DNA of 64,000 nucleotides from Microbulbifer sp. TB1203 (GCF_030997045.1 NZ_CP116899.1:1798001-1862000), one strand, 5' to 3'. Shown: positions 26,186-34,492, numbered from the stretch's first letter. Program-made: numbers and translations. Notes: generated from the sequence alone by a model not told the origin.

Positions 26186-28336
26186 TTATGAATAGTAGGT
26201 TTCGCCCTTGGCGGCCATTTCCCGCATGCGTTCGGTGGGCTTGTACAGCTCTCCCAGGTCGGCGTACTTGTCGGCGATCTCCACAAAAGTCTTCAGGCCC
26301 ATATTGTCGAGCCAGGCAAAGATGCCGCCGCGGAAGGGCGGGAAGCCCAGGCCGTAGATCAGCGCCATATCCGCTTCCGCGGGGGATTCCACAATGCCCT
26401 CTTCCAGGCAGCGCGCCAATTCGGTGGCCATGGGCACCATCATGCGCTCGATAATTTCGTCTTTTTCGAACTCGCGGCGCTCGGACACATGGGGCTTGAG
26501 CAGATCGTAGGACTCCTCGGTAGGCACCTTCTTCTGCTTGCCCTTCTTGTCTTCCTCGTAGTTGTAGAAGCCTTTATCGTTTTTCTGGCCGTAGCGCTTG
26601 GCTTCGTACATCACGTCGGACGCGGCGGTGAAAGACTTGCCCATGCGATCCGGGAAGCCCTCCGCCATTACTTTCTCTGCGTGCACGCCGGTATCGATAC
26701 CGACCACATCCATCAGGTAAGCGGGGCCCATGGGCCAGCCCCAACGCTCCATCACCTTGTCGATTTCCTGGAAATCGGCGCCGTCGCGCACCAGCATGGA
26801 AAAGCCGGCGAAATATGGGAAGAGCACGCGGTTGACCAGGAATCCGGGGCAGTCCCGCACCACGATGGCCTTCTTGCCCATTTTGTTGGCATAGGCCACC
26901 ACCCGGGCAATGGCCTTCTCGGAGGTTTTCTCGCCGCGGATCACTTCCACCAGCGGCATCTTGTGTACCGGGTTGAAGAAGTGCATACCGAGGAAGTTTT
27001 CCGGGCGCTCCAGCGGCTCTGCGAGGTGGTCGATGGAGATAGTGGAGGTGTTGGTGGCGATCACCGTATCTTCGGTGACCTTTCCTTCCACTTCCTTCAA
27101 CACAGAGTGTTTTACCTTCGGATTTTCCACCACGGCTTCCACCACCACATCGACATCGTCGAAGCCGTCGTAGCTGAGCGTGGGCTCAATGCGGTTCAGC
27201 ACCTCGCCCATTTTTTCCGCGGTCAGGCGCCCGCGCTCCACCAGTTTCGAAAGCAACTGATTGGCGTGCTTCAGCCCCAGGTCGATCCCGTCCTGGGCGA
27301 TGTCCTTCATCTTGATGGGCACGCCCTTGTAGGCGGACTGGTAGGCGATGCCGCCGCCCATAATGCCCGCACCCAGCACCGCGGCGCGCTCGATTCTCTT
27401 GTCGGCTTTCTTTTCCCAGCCCTTTGCTACCTTACCGATCGCCTGGTCGTTGAGGAACAAGCCCACCAGGGACTTGGCGGTATCGGTCTGCGCGCACTGG
27501 ATAAACTGCTGCTGCTCTATCTTCAGCGCCTCGTCGCGGTCGACTTTGTAACCCTGCTCGATGGAGGTCACCGCCGCCACCGGCGAGGGATAGTTCTTGC
27601 CCGCCTGCGCGCCGACGAATGCCTTGGTGGTGAAGAAGGCCATCAGCGCTTCGGTGTCGTTCAGCGGGATGGGGGACTTCTTGATTTCGCGGACGGCGCG
27701 GTAATCCAGTTTGCCGTCGATCGCACGCTGGAGCAGCTTCAGCGCTGCGTCCTTGAGCTTATCCGCGGGCACCACCGCATCCACCGCGTTGGCGGTGAGC
27801 GCCGCGTCCGCTTTCTGCTCCTTGCCGGCGGCGATCCACTCGGCGGCCACATCCACGCCGACGATGCGCGGCAAACGCACGGTACCGCCCCAGCCCGGAA
27901 GCAGGCCCAACTTCACTTCCGGCAGGCCCACTTTGGCCTGGTCGCTCATCACGCGGAAGTCGCAGCCGAGACACACTTCGAAACCGCCACCGAGGGCGTA
28001 GCCGTTGATTGCCACCACACTGGGCACCGGCAGGTCTTCCAGGCGATTGATATTTTCATTGTTCTTGTTCATCAGCTCGGCGATACCTTCCGGCCCGGCG
28101 GAGAAGGCTCCGCCAAACTCAGTGATATCGGCACCGACGATAAACACATCCTTGCCGCTGGTGAGAAGTACACCTTTGACGCCGTCTGCCGCCTCGATGG
28201 CGTCCAGCGCCTGGGAGAACTCCGCAACCGCCTGTCGATTGAACTTGTTGACGGATTCGCCTTGCAGGTCGAAATTGAGTTCGGCGATGCCGTTGTCCAG
28301 CATCTGCACTGAGAGTGCCTTGCCATTGAATAACAT
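26186..28336 (-). CDS. fadB: Fatty-acid oxidation complex alpha subunit FadB
   Basis: A 716-residue multifunctional enzyme: enoyl-CoA hydratase/isomerase in the N-terminal third and 3-hydroxyacyl-CoA dehydrogenase in the rest. The hydratase glutamates are Glu120 (GYALGGGFE) and Glu140 (KVGLPEVKLGLLPGWGG). The NAD fold has VLGAGIMGGGIAYQ (near 317) and the dehydrogenase signature GMHFFNPVHKMPLVEVI. The length resembles Pseudomonas FadB (715). The ATG at 28336 has AGAGGT six bases upstream; the in-frame extension to 28432 has no support. A PsrA-type palindrome lies about 135 bp upstream. Confidence 0.97.
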   Translation of the reverse strand: MLFNGKALSVQMLDNGIAELNFDLQGESVNKFNRQAVAEFSQALDAIEAADGVKGVLLTSGKDVFIVGADITEFGGAFSAGPEGIAELMNKNNENINRLEDLPVPSVVAINGYALGGGFEVCLGCDFRVMSDQAKVGLPEVKLGLLPGWGGTVRLPRIVGVDVAAEWIAAGKEQKADAALTANAVDAVVPADKLKDAALKLLQRAIDGKLDYRAVREIKKSPIPLNDTEALMAFFTTKAFVGAQAGKNYPSPVAAVTSIEQGYKVDRDEALKIEQQQFIQCAQTDTAKSLVGLFLNDQAIGKVAKGWEKKADKRIERAAVLGAGIMGGGIAYQSAYKGVPIKMKDIAQDGIDLGLKHANQLLSKLVERGRLTAEKMGEVLNRIEPTLSYDGFDDVDVVVEAVVENPKVKHSVLKEVEGKVTEDTVIATNTSTISIDHLAEPLERPENFLGMHFFNPVHKMPLVEVIRGEKTSEKAIARVVAYANKMGKKAIVVRDCPGFLVNRVLFPYFAGFSMLVRDGADFQEIDKVMERWGWPMGPAYLMDVVGIDTGVHAEKVMAEGFPDRMGKSFTAASDVMYEAKRYGQKNDKGFYNYEEDKKGKQKKVPTEESYDLLKPHVSERREFEKDEIIERMMVPMATELARCLEEGIVESPAEADMALIYGLGFPPFRGGIFAWLDNMGLKTFVEIADKYADLGELYKPTERMREMAAKGETYYS

Positions 28337-28470
28337 GAATTGACCTCTTTTTTTCGGGGCTCGGAATCCTGCCCGGGGTCGAAAATTGCCTTCGTGACTG
28401 TCGGGTTTCCCCACTCGCAAGCGGTGACGCAATCCCCCCCTTACAGTCAGTCAAGTCCTAGTATAGCCAG

Positions 28471-28490
28471 ATTCAAACGATTGTTTGAAT
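28471..28490. promoter_or_regulatory. PsrA/FadR-like operator upstream of fadBA
   Basis: A perfect palindrome, ATTCAAACGATTGTTTGAAT. Its core CAAAC-N4-GTTTG matches the published consensus for Pseudomonas PsrA, a TetR-type repressor of fadBA released by long-chain fatty acids. It lies 134 bp upstream of the fadB ATG and 31 bp beyond the end of the XRE-cupin gene, in the right place to control fadBA. Confidence 0.75.
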
Positions 28491-28521
28491 ACTATTTCTT
28501 ACAAATCGGATGGCCCGGCCG

Positions 28522-29112
28522 TTACACGCTGGGCGGTGAATTGGCGCTGACCAGGATGCAGTCGCAGTCGCCGGGGTTGCGAAAGCGGTGCGGCCGGCGA
28601 CTGCTGAAATAGTAGCCGTCGCCCGGGCCGAGCATCGCCACTTCGGCACCCACGGTTACCTCCAATCGCCCGGACACCACGATTCCACCCTCCTCTCCGT
28701 CATGGCTCAACAGCTCTGGCCCGGTATCCTGGCCCGGCGGATAGACTTCGTAGAGGATGGACATGGCGCGCTTGCCATTGCTCGCGCCCAGCAGGCGGTA
28801 CTGGATGGGACCGGTGCCGACGTTGGGCATTTCGTCCGCGCGGAAAAAGATATGGGGGTTATCATCGAACTGCAGGGTGAAAAAGTCCGCCATGGACATA
28901 GGGATGCCGTCGAGCACTTTTTTCAGGGAACCCACCGAGGGGCTGACTCGCCCCTGCTCGATCAGGGAGATGGTGGCGTTGGTAACCCCAGCGCGTTTGG
29001 CCAGCTCGCGCTGGGACCAGCCGTGCATTTTGCGCACCGCCTTGAGCCGCGCGCCCACGTCGTCATTACCCTTGACTTCCGGTGACTGGATCACCGATTC
29101 CATGTTCGCCAT
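28522..29112 (-). CDS. XRE-family regulator with cupin domain (PuuR-like)
   Basis: About 196 residues. An N-terminal helix-turn-helix (ARLKAVRKMHGWSQRELAKRAGVTNATISLIEQGRVSPSVGSL) is followed by a C-terminal cupin_2 domain (LLSHDGEEGGIVVSGRLEVTVG, GDGYYFSSRRPHRFRNPGD). Family members such as PuuR sense small amines or metabolites and often repress neighbouring catabolic genes. I put the start at the ATG at 29112; 29103 and 29172 are alternatives, and no site has a good Shine-Dalgarno. It reads toward fadB, whose promoter region lies just downstream of its stop. Confidence 0.85.
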   Translation of the reverse strand: MANMESVIQSPEVKGNDDVGARLKAVRKMHGWSQRELAKRAGVTNATISLIEQGRVSPSVGSLKKVLDGIPMSMADFFTLQFDDNPHIFFRADEMPNVGTGPIQYRLLGASNGKRAMSILYEVYPPGQDTGPELLSHDGEEGGIVVSGRLEVTVGAEVAMLGPGDGYYFSSRRPHRFRNPGDCDCILVSANSPPSV

Positions 29113-29216
29113 GCTGATTAGTGGCCGGTGGTTGGGTGTCGAGTGGCTAGTGTGCCGCAAACTACCGGCCAATGGCCACTATTCAGTGGCCACGTTCTAA
29201 CTTAGACGGAAGGAAG

Positions 29217-29342
29217 GCTCCCGGGACCATATGAGGCAGGGATGCTGATTACGAGCGTACGACCGCTAGGGATGGCGGGGTGCCATCCAGCGGAAGTGCA
29301 GGGATGCATCTAAGGGGGCGCCCACCCGTATCCCGGGAGATG
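29217..29342 (-). repeat. Dispersed intergenic repeat, family B, copy 1
   Basis: The reverse complement of this segment matches 61087-61205. Shared stretches in order are GGGAYACGGG-TGGGCGCCCC, AAATACATCC/AGATGCATCC, CTGCACTTYCGCTGG, GGCACCCCGCCATCC and GCGGTCG. Both ends carry a palindromic TCCCGGGA. It lies between the XRE regulator start and the fabY end. Confidence 0.7.
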
Positions 29343-29370
29343 AATAACCTTTCCTTCCGACCCGGTGTAT

Positions 29371-31227
29371 TTACACCATATCCTCGAAAGGATTGCTGTC
29401 CGGCAGTTCCACGGCCGGGAGACCCGGCAGCGTGATCCGCTCGGCGGACATTTCGATGGTGCTCTCGTCCACCAGTCCCTCGCCGAAACGATAGATAGCG
29501 CTCAGTTCGCCGCGGCTGGCGCGCCTATCGTAGGCGGCGGCCTGTTCGCTCACCGCTTCATTGCGCTTGCGGTGGGCGGTCAACGCCTGTTCACCGTGGC
29601 GCTTGGCCAGCATACGCCGCACCAGGTGCGGTGCGAGCACGCTGGCAGTGGCGTTGTTGCCGCCGAAACCCTTGGAGTTGAGGAAAGCCACATCCAGGGA
29701 TTCCGGGTCCCGCTCAGTGTGCTGCAGGGCGATATCCAGGTGCTTGTGGTGCACGTCGTCGGCCACCCGCTCAATGGTGGTGATGCCCGGCAGGATGCCG
29801 CGATCGAAAACCCCGAGGCTGGCAATCAGCTGGTCGCCGCTGGCCGCGGCGACGGTGTGCCCCAGGTAGGCCTTGACCGCGCATACCGGCCACGCCTCTA
29901 TGCCGAAGGCGCCGGCCAGGCGGTCGAAAATCGCCGACTCGGTGACCCGGTTCTGCGGCGTGCTGGAACCGTGGGCCTGCACGAAACTTCGCCGGCGCAG
30001 ACTCTCGTCCCCCACAATGGCCCGGGTCTCAGCCATGGCCCGGGCCACAGTGAGATAGTTGCCCGGACCCGGAGCGGAAATGGATTTCTTTGTGCCATCG
30101 GCATTGACGAATACATTGGCCACCGCTCCGTGAATGGTCGCGCCCAGCTCCAATGCCAGCTCATCGTCCATCAGCACAACCCACTGGGTGCCCTCACCCA
30201 GGGTAAAACCGCAGTTCTCGCCAAACGGGCGGCTGGCGCGTCGATAATCGACCTGTTCGCCGAAGATCTTGCGCAGGCCGTCTGTATTGGCCAGCGCACC
30301 CATGGTGGTATAGCCGTCCACCACTTCCGGCACCAGCGGGGCCTCAGCGGCCCCCACCACCGCCACCCGCGAGCGGCCGCAGCGGATATCCTCCACTGCA
30401 CTGCGCAGGTTGTAGAGATAGGTGGCACAGGCGCCGGCCACGGCACCGGTGGTGCCCACACTGCCCAGTACATAGGCGTTGACGAAATCCGCCGGCATAC
30501 TGGTCAATCCCAGGGCCAGCTGTTTGGAACTGACGCGTCCACCGCGCAGGCGCGACTGCAGCAGGCCGCCGTTACCATAGGGGTCCAACTGGCTCATGGC
30601 GGAACTGGCGTACACGGAAATTCTGTCCGGGCCCGCCGCCGCGACCACCCTGTCCCAGTCGATACCCAGCGATTGAACCGCATCGGAAGCCCCCAGGATC
30701 GCCAACTGCAATCCCCGGGGATGAAAGCGGGAATTGTACTTCTCTCCCGGCTCGAAGCCGGTGGGCAACTGCCCGGCGGAGGCCACGGAGATCTCCCGGT
30801 AGCTGTCCAGCATCACCGACAGGCCACCGGCCCGCACGCGCACCCGGCCGTCGCCGAGGGATTCCACCTGCCAGTCCGCCGGCAGGGGTTCCGGCAACTG
30901 GCGGGCGGCCATTTCAAAGGTAAAGCCCTCGGTACTCTTCAGTTCCGCGGCCTGGTGAAAGTGGCAGTGGCGGTAATCGTAGAAACGCTGCTCCAGCTCG
31001 CGCACCAGGGTCCCATCCAACACCTGCCGTTCCAGCTCCGCATCCAGAGGCCCGTCCGCCTCGGCGCCCTTGCGCAGGCCCATCAGCGCCGCCAGGTCCG
31101 ACAGGGTGTCCCGACGCTCGGCGGCGCTCAGGCTATCCAGAACCAGGCGGCGGTAGCCGCGGTTGAAAGAGCTGCGCCCGGCGGGGTTGAAGCCGCCAAA
31201 TGCGGTTATTACGGGTAGCCGCTGCAT
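29371..31227 (-). CDS. fabY: Beta-ketoacyl-ACP synthase, FabY type
   Basis: A 618-residue condensing enzyme, much longer than FabB/FabF (about 410). The long N-terminal extension LPVITAFGGFNPAGRSSFNRGYRRLV matches Pseudomonas aeruginosa FabY (PA5174), which starts fatty-acid synthesis from acetyl-CoA and malonyl-ACP in place of FabH. The catalytic triad can be placed: Cys267 (GACATYLYN), His419 (VQAHGSSTPQNRVTE) and His457 (VKAYLGHTVAAASGD). GGAGG precedes the ATG. Divergent from a DJ-1/AraC regulator. The assignment to FabY is by length and N-terminus from memory. Confidence 0.82.
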   Translation of the reverse strand: MQRLPVITAFGGFNPAGRSSFNRGYRRLVLDSLSAAERRDTLSDLAALMGLRKGAEADGPLDAELERQVLDGTLVRELEQRFYDYRHCHFHQAAELKSTEGFTFEMAARQLPEPLPADWQVESLGDGRVRVRAGGLSVMLDSYREISVASAGQLPTGFEPGEKYNSRFHPRGLQLAILGASDAVQSLGIDWDRVVAAAGPDRISVYASSAMSQLDPYGNGGLLQSRLRGGRVSSKQLALGLTSMPADFVNAYVLGSVGTTGAVAGACATYLYNLRSAVEDIRCGRSRVAVVGAAEAPLVPEVVDGYTTMGALANTDGLRKIFGEQVDYRRASRPFGENCGFTLGEGTQWVVLMDDELALELGATIHGAVANVFVNADGTKKSISAPGPGNYLTVARAMAETRAIVGDESLRRRSFVQAHGSSTPQNRVTESAIFDRLAGAFGIEAWPVCAVKAYLGHTVAAASGDQLIASLGVFDRGILPGITTIERVADDVHHKHLDIALQHTERDPESLDVAFLNSKGFGGNNATASVLAPHLVRRMLAKRHGEQALTAHRKRNEAVSEQAAAYDRRASRGELSAIYRFGEGLVDESTIEMSAERITLPGLPAVELPDSNPFEDMV

Positions 31228-31370
31228 CCTGACCTCCAGCGTGACGCTGAGAAAAATTGACCAATTGCGTATGAAGGGCAGTGTAGGGGCTGGCGATTCG
31301 GCCCGGTTATGGGCATACTGGCCAGCAAAATTGATTATCTGGCCAAAAGCGCTGAAGCGCCCGAGATGTA

Positions 31371-32357
31371 ATGCGTACAGTCACCTTTCTGCTGATCGAC
31401 CAGATGCTGGCAACCGGTACCGTGTTGCCGCTGGAAATGCTGCGCGGTGCCGAGAGCCGCGGCCGGGTGAGCGGCGACGCCACGCCGCTCCGCCTTGTGA
31501 CCGTCGGCCTGGACGGCGCCCCGGTAAAGACTCGCTCCGGCTTCCCCCTGACGCCGGATCTGGCCCTGGAGGAGGCACCGGATAGCGATATCGTCTACCT
31601 GCCTGCCCTGTGGCGCAACCCGCGTCCGGCGCTGAAACGCAGCGGGCCGTTACTGGAATGGCTGCGGCGCCAGGCGGAGCGTGGCGCCGCTATCACCGCC
31701 GTGGGCACCGGAGTCTGCTTTATGGCCGCCGCGGGACTGCTGGATGGCAAACCGGCCACAACCCACTGGCACTATTTCGACCGCTTCGCCGCCGATTACC
31801 CCAAGGTAAAGCTGAAGCGCCAATACTTTATCACCCAGGCGGACAAGCTGTTCTGCGCCGCCAGCGTCAACGCCCTGGCCGATGTCACCGTGCATCTGAT
31901 CCGCCAGCTCTACGGGCCGGCGGTGGCCAGCCATGTGGAACGCAACTTCTCCCACGAGATCCGCCGCCCCTTTGAGGAAATCGCCTACTCCGAGGGCGCC
32001 GTGCATCTGCATCCGGACGAGGAAATAGTGCAGGCGCAAACCTGGCTCAAGGAACACTGCAGCGAGGAAGTTCGCCTGAGCGAGGTGGCCGGCCACTTCG
32101 ATATGAGCGTGCGCTCCTTCAACCGCCGCTTCAAACTGGCCACCGGGCAGACACCGCTGCAATACCTGCAGAATGTGCGGGTGGATATGGCCCGGGAACT
32201 GCTCCAGTCCAGTAACCTGTCGGTCAACGAGATTGCCGAGAAGGTGGGCTATCAGGACATGGGGCACTTTACCGCGCTATTCAAGAAGTTTCTGTCCACG
32301 ACGCCGAGCGAGTATCGCACCACGGTGCGGGCGAAACTGTTTCGGGTGAATACGTAA
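31371..32357 (+). CDS. AraC-family regulator with DJ-1/PfpI sensor domain (GlxA-like)
   Basis: A 328-residue regulator. The N-terminal half (MRTVTFLLIDQMLATGTVLPLEML, AAITAVGTGVCFMAAAGLLDGKPATTHW) is a class I glutamine-amidotransferase-like fold with a Cys in GTGVCFM at the nucleophile-elbow position. The C-terminal half is a double helix-turn-helix AraC domain (LSEVAGHFDMSVRSFNRRFKLATGQTPLQYLQNVRV, VNEIAEKVGYQDMGHFTALFKKF). Divergent from fabY with 143 bp between starts, so it may regulate fabY or itself. The ligand is unknown. Confidence 0.9.
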   Translation: MRTVTFLLIDQMLATGTVLPLEMLRGAESRGRVSGDATPLRLVTVGLDGAPVKTRSGFPLTPDLALEEAPDSDIVYLPALWRNPRPALKRSGPLLEWLRRQAERGAAITAVGTGVCFMAAAGLLDGKPATTHWHYFDRFAADYPKVKLKRQYFITQADKLFCAASVNALADVTVHLIRQLYGPAVASHVERNFSHEIRRPFEEIAYSEGAVHLHPDEEIVQAQTWLKEHCSEEVRLSEVAGHFDMSVRSFNRRFKLATGQTPLQYLQNVRVDMARELLQSSNLSVNEIAEKVGYQDMGHFTALFKKFLSTTPSEYRTTVRAKLFRVNT

Positions 32358-32380
32358 GTCGGGACTCGGAATTTGTGGCC

Positions 32381-32556
32381 AGGAGCCTGCTTGCAGGCGG
32401 ACGGTGTCGGCATCTGGCCCTGCGCTCGCCGTCCTTGGCGCTACACCTATTATGCTTTCTATCTGGCCCCCGGCCCCGCCATCCATGGCGGGTCGCCAAA
32501 CCGCGCACAAAGCGATGCTTTGTATACGCGCGGCCTGGCCCTGCAAGCAGGCTACA
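32381..32556. repeat. Long inverted-repeat element between AraC regulator and methyltransferase genes
   Basis: AGCCTGCTTGCAGG (32384-32397) is repeated as its reverse complement at 32540-32553, enclosing about 142 bp. The interior holds CCCCGCCATCCATGGCGG, an 18-bp string also found in family B copy 2 near 61171. It fills the 257-bp gap; no gene is seen. It may be a small non-autonomous element. Confidence 0.6.
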
Positions 32557-32614
32557 AGGTGCTGTGCGTACCCTGAACAATGGGGGCGGAGCGCCGAACT
32601 CCGTTCTGCGATCC

Positions 32615-33256
32615 TTAATTATTTTTTCGCAGAAGAATCACATCACGGTGCACGAGTTCCAACCCGGCATCGAACAGGTGCGCCAGCCAGCGAAAAGTCT
32701 CCCGACTGAAAAAACAGATATGGGTGGGATCGCGAATGTAATGCCAACTGGCGAAGCGTTCCCGGGAAATCACCAGTTTGGTCATCAGCGCCAGCAGGCC
32801 GCCGGGGCGCAGGTGCGACCACAGGCGTTCCAGTTCCCCGCGGGGATCGACCAGGTGCTCCACCACTTCAGTGGCGGCGATGAAATCATACTCCCGCACA
32901 AATACCTGTGGATCCGGCGCGTAGAAAATATCGTAGGTGTGCACCCTGTGTCCGCCTTCACGCAGCATTTCCGCGAGCAGCGGTGCCGGGCCGCAGCCGA
33001 AATCCAGTCCTTCGGATGCCGGCGGCAGCTCGGCCAGAAGAGGCTGCGCACAGCGATCGAGGAAACGGCGATAGCCACTGTCCTCCAGGGAGTTTTCGTG
33101 CAGATCGTAGTAGGCCCGCTCCTCTGCAGGGTTCAGATGGTATTCGGGACAAACGAAAACCAGCGCGCAGTTGGCGCACTGGTGATAGCTGCGAAATCGA
33201 TCGCAGTAGTAGGCCTGTGCCGCCGTCTGGCGGCACAGGGGGCAGTGAGCCGACAA
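32615..33256 (-). CDS. Class I methyltransferase with N-terminal zinc ribbon
   Basis: A 213-residue protein. An N-terminal CPLC...CANC ribbon (about residues 5-30) is followed by a SAM-binding fold: motif I LDFGCGPAPLLAEML, then EYDFIAATEVVEHLVDP and LRPGGLLALMTKL. It belongs to the Methyltransf_23 group; the substrate is unknown. The start is TTG, 2 bp after the stop of the small heat-shock gene, so it should be co-transcribed with it and become heat-inducible as a second gene. Confidence 0.8.
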   Translation of the reverse strand: MSAHCPLCRQTAAQAYYCDRFRSYHQCANCALVFVCPEYHLNPAEERAYYDLHENSLEDSGYRRFLDRCAQPLLAELPPASEGLDFGCGPAPLLAEMLREGGHRVHTYDIFYAPDPQVFVREYDFIAATEVVEHLVDPRGELERLWSHLRPGGLLALMTKLVISRERFASWHYIRDPTHICFFSRETFRWLAHLFDAGLELVHRDVILLRKNN

Positions 33257-33258
33257 AC

Positions 33259-33732
33259 TCAGGCGGCTTCAGAATCGGCTTTATGCGCCTCGTCCGCCTG
33301 CAGCAGGTTGCTCTCGCTGATGGCGACCTTGCGCGGCTTCATCGCCTCGGGAATTTCCCGCACCAGCTCGATATGCAGTAAGCCGTTGGCCAGGCTGGCA
33401 TCGGTTACCTTGACATGGTCCGCCAGTTGGAAGCGGCGCTCGAAGTTGCGCGCGGCGATGCCGCGGTGCAGGAAATTGCGCTGCTCGTTTTCCGCCGGCT
33501 TTTTGCCAGTGACCGCCAAGCGGTTCTGTTCCACCTGAATATCCAGCTCGGACTGCTCAAAGCCGGCTACCGCCATGGTAATCCGATAGCTGTCTTCACC
33601 GGTCAACTCGATATTGTAGGGCGGATAGGCGGGCTGGTTCTGCTCGCTGGTAGTGAGCGCGTCCAGCAGGCTGGCCATGCGATCAAAGCCGATGGCGGTG
33701 CGGTACAGGGGAGAAAAGTCTAAATTACGCAT
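33259..33732 (-). CDS. ibpA: Small heat-shock protein, IbpA/Hsp20 family
   Basis: A 157-residue holdase chaperone. The N-terminus MRNLDFSPLYRTAIGFDRM closely resembles E. coli IbpA; the alpha-crystallin domain spans about 38-125 (YRITMAVAGFEQSELDIQVEQNRLAVTGKK ... DASLANGLLHIELVREIPEAMKPRKV), with the IXI-like element in the tail (VAISE). I chose the second ATG (33732) because GAGG lies eight bases upstream; the first ATG at 33738 is too close. It has a sigma-32-like promoter and an anti-SD hairpin in its leader. A methyltransferase gene follows. Confidence 0.95.
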   Translation of the reverse strand: MRNLDFSPLYRTAIGFDRMASLLDALTTSEQNQPAYPPYNIELTGEDSYRITMAVAGFEQSELDIQVEQNRLAVTGKKPAENEQRNFLHRGIAARNFERRFQLADHVKVTDASLANGLLHIELVREIPEAMKPRKVAISESNLLQADEAHKADSEAA

Positions 33733-33862
33733 TGTCATATCCTCAATTCAGAGCAATATTTAAAGTTCGCCCGTCTTTCGCCCGCCCCCGTCTATAGACG
33801 GACCGGGCGAGACAGACCGGGCGCTGATTGGGCGGCGCCTCACTGGAGCCCGCCGCCTGTAA
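33733..33862 (-). ncRNA. Predicted ROSE-like RNA thermometer in the ibpA leader
   Basis: Directly upstream of ibpA, the leader contains UUGCUC-UGAAUU-GAGGA (33756-33740). The Shine-Dalgarno GAGGA can pair with UUGCUC leaving the G unpaired, the hallmark of ROSE elements (UYGCU opposite the SD). A second perfect hairpin, CCGTCTATAGACGG, lies upstream at 33788-33801. The leader length (about 130 bases from the predicted start) is in the usual ROSE range. Confidence 0.7.
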
Positions 33863-33867
33863 CAATA

Positions 33868-33896
33868 AATATGGCTGGTAAAAGCGTTTTCAAGGG
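33868..33896 (-). promoter_or_regulatory. Sigma-32 (heat-shock) promoter of ibpA
   Basis: On the minus strand CCCTTGAAAA, about 12 bases, then GCCATATTTA. The -35 half is a perfect RpoH match and the -10 half keeps CCAT-T. The predicted start is near 33862. The element overlaps the leader of the divergent thpR gene. Confidence 0.72.
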
Positions 33897-33910
33897 AGAA
33901 GAAAAAATTT

Positions 33911-34492
33911 ATGCGGCTCGGGCAAGACACTGGAGAAACAGCCAGCTCCCGCCTGTTTATCGGCATCAGCCCCGATACTGCCACCCAGCGTTTCCTGGAC
34001 GGCCTGGTCGACCGCTGCCGGCGGCAGCTGGGCAGATCCGAGCGGGTGCGTTGGACCAGCCATGCAAACCGCCATCTCACCCTGGCATTCCTTGGGGAAA
34101 CCCCGGACGAGTTGATCCCGACGATCGAAGTGGAACTGGCGGCGATCGCCGATCAGCTGCCTCCCTGCCAGGCCCGGATAGTGTCACTGCACCCCTTCCC
34201 CAAGGGCCGCTCACCGCTGCTCGCTGCAGAGCTGCTGACCAACCCGGAACTGGACAGATTGCACGAGGAGTGCCGCCAACTGATGATGCGCCTGGGTATG
34301 ACGCCGGAAGGCGCCGTGTATCGCCCCCATTTCACCCTGGCGCGCAGTCGCCGCGGATTCGCCCGCCTGGACCCGCTGGCGCTGGACTTCACCCTGTGTC
34401 TGGACAATATCACCCTCTACCGAAGCCACACGGCACCGGGAGGCAGCCAGTATGTACCCCTATTCGAGACGCAGTTGAAAAGCGGTCGGTAA
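33911..34492 (+). CDS. thpR: RNA 2',3'-cyclic phosphodiesterase ThpR (LigT/2H family)
   Basis: A 193-residue 2H phosphoesterase. Both catalytic HxTx motifs are present: HLTL at 55-58 (RHLTLAFLG) and HFTL at 140-143 (RPHFTLARSRRGF). It hydrolyses RNA 2',3'-cyclic phosphodiesters to 2'-phosphomonoesters. Divergent from ibpA with 178 bp between starts. An A-rich AAGGGAG stretch precedes the ATG at a long spacing. It ends before a terminator that serves the convergent downstream gene. Confidence 0.92.
   Translation: MRLGQDTGETASSRLFIGISPDTATQRFLDGLVDRCRRQLGRSERVRWTSHANRHLTLAFLGETPDELIPTIEVELAAIADQLPPCQARIVSLHPFPKGRSPLLAAELLTNPELDRLHEECRQLMMRLGMTPEGAVYRPHFTLARSRRGFARLDPLALDFTLCLDNITLYRSHTAPGGSQYVPLFETQLKSGR

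Noticed and set aside
26489..28312. 607-codon plus-strand open frame opposite fadB
   Set aside because: Antisense shadow of a full-length fadB with all catalytic residues.
28471..28490. FadR (GntR-type) operator instead of PsrA
   Set aside because: E. coli FadR sites follow a different, weaker palindrome (AACTGGTCNGACCTGTT-like); CAAAC-N4-GTTTG fits PsrA much better.
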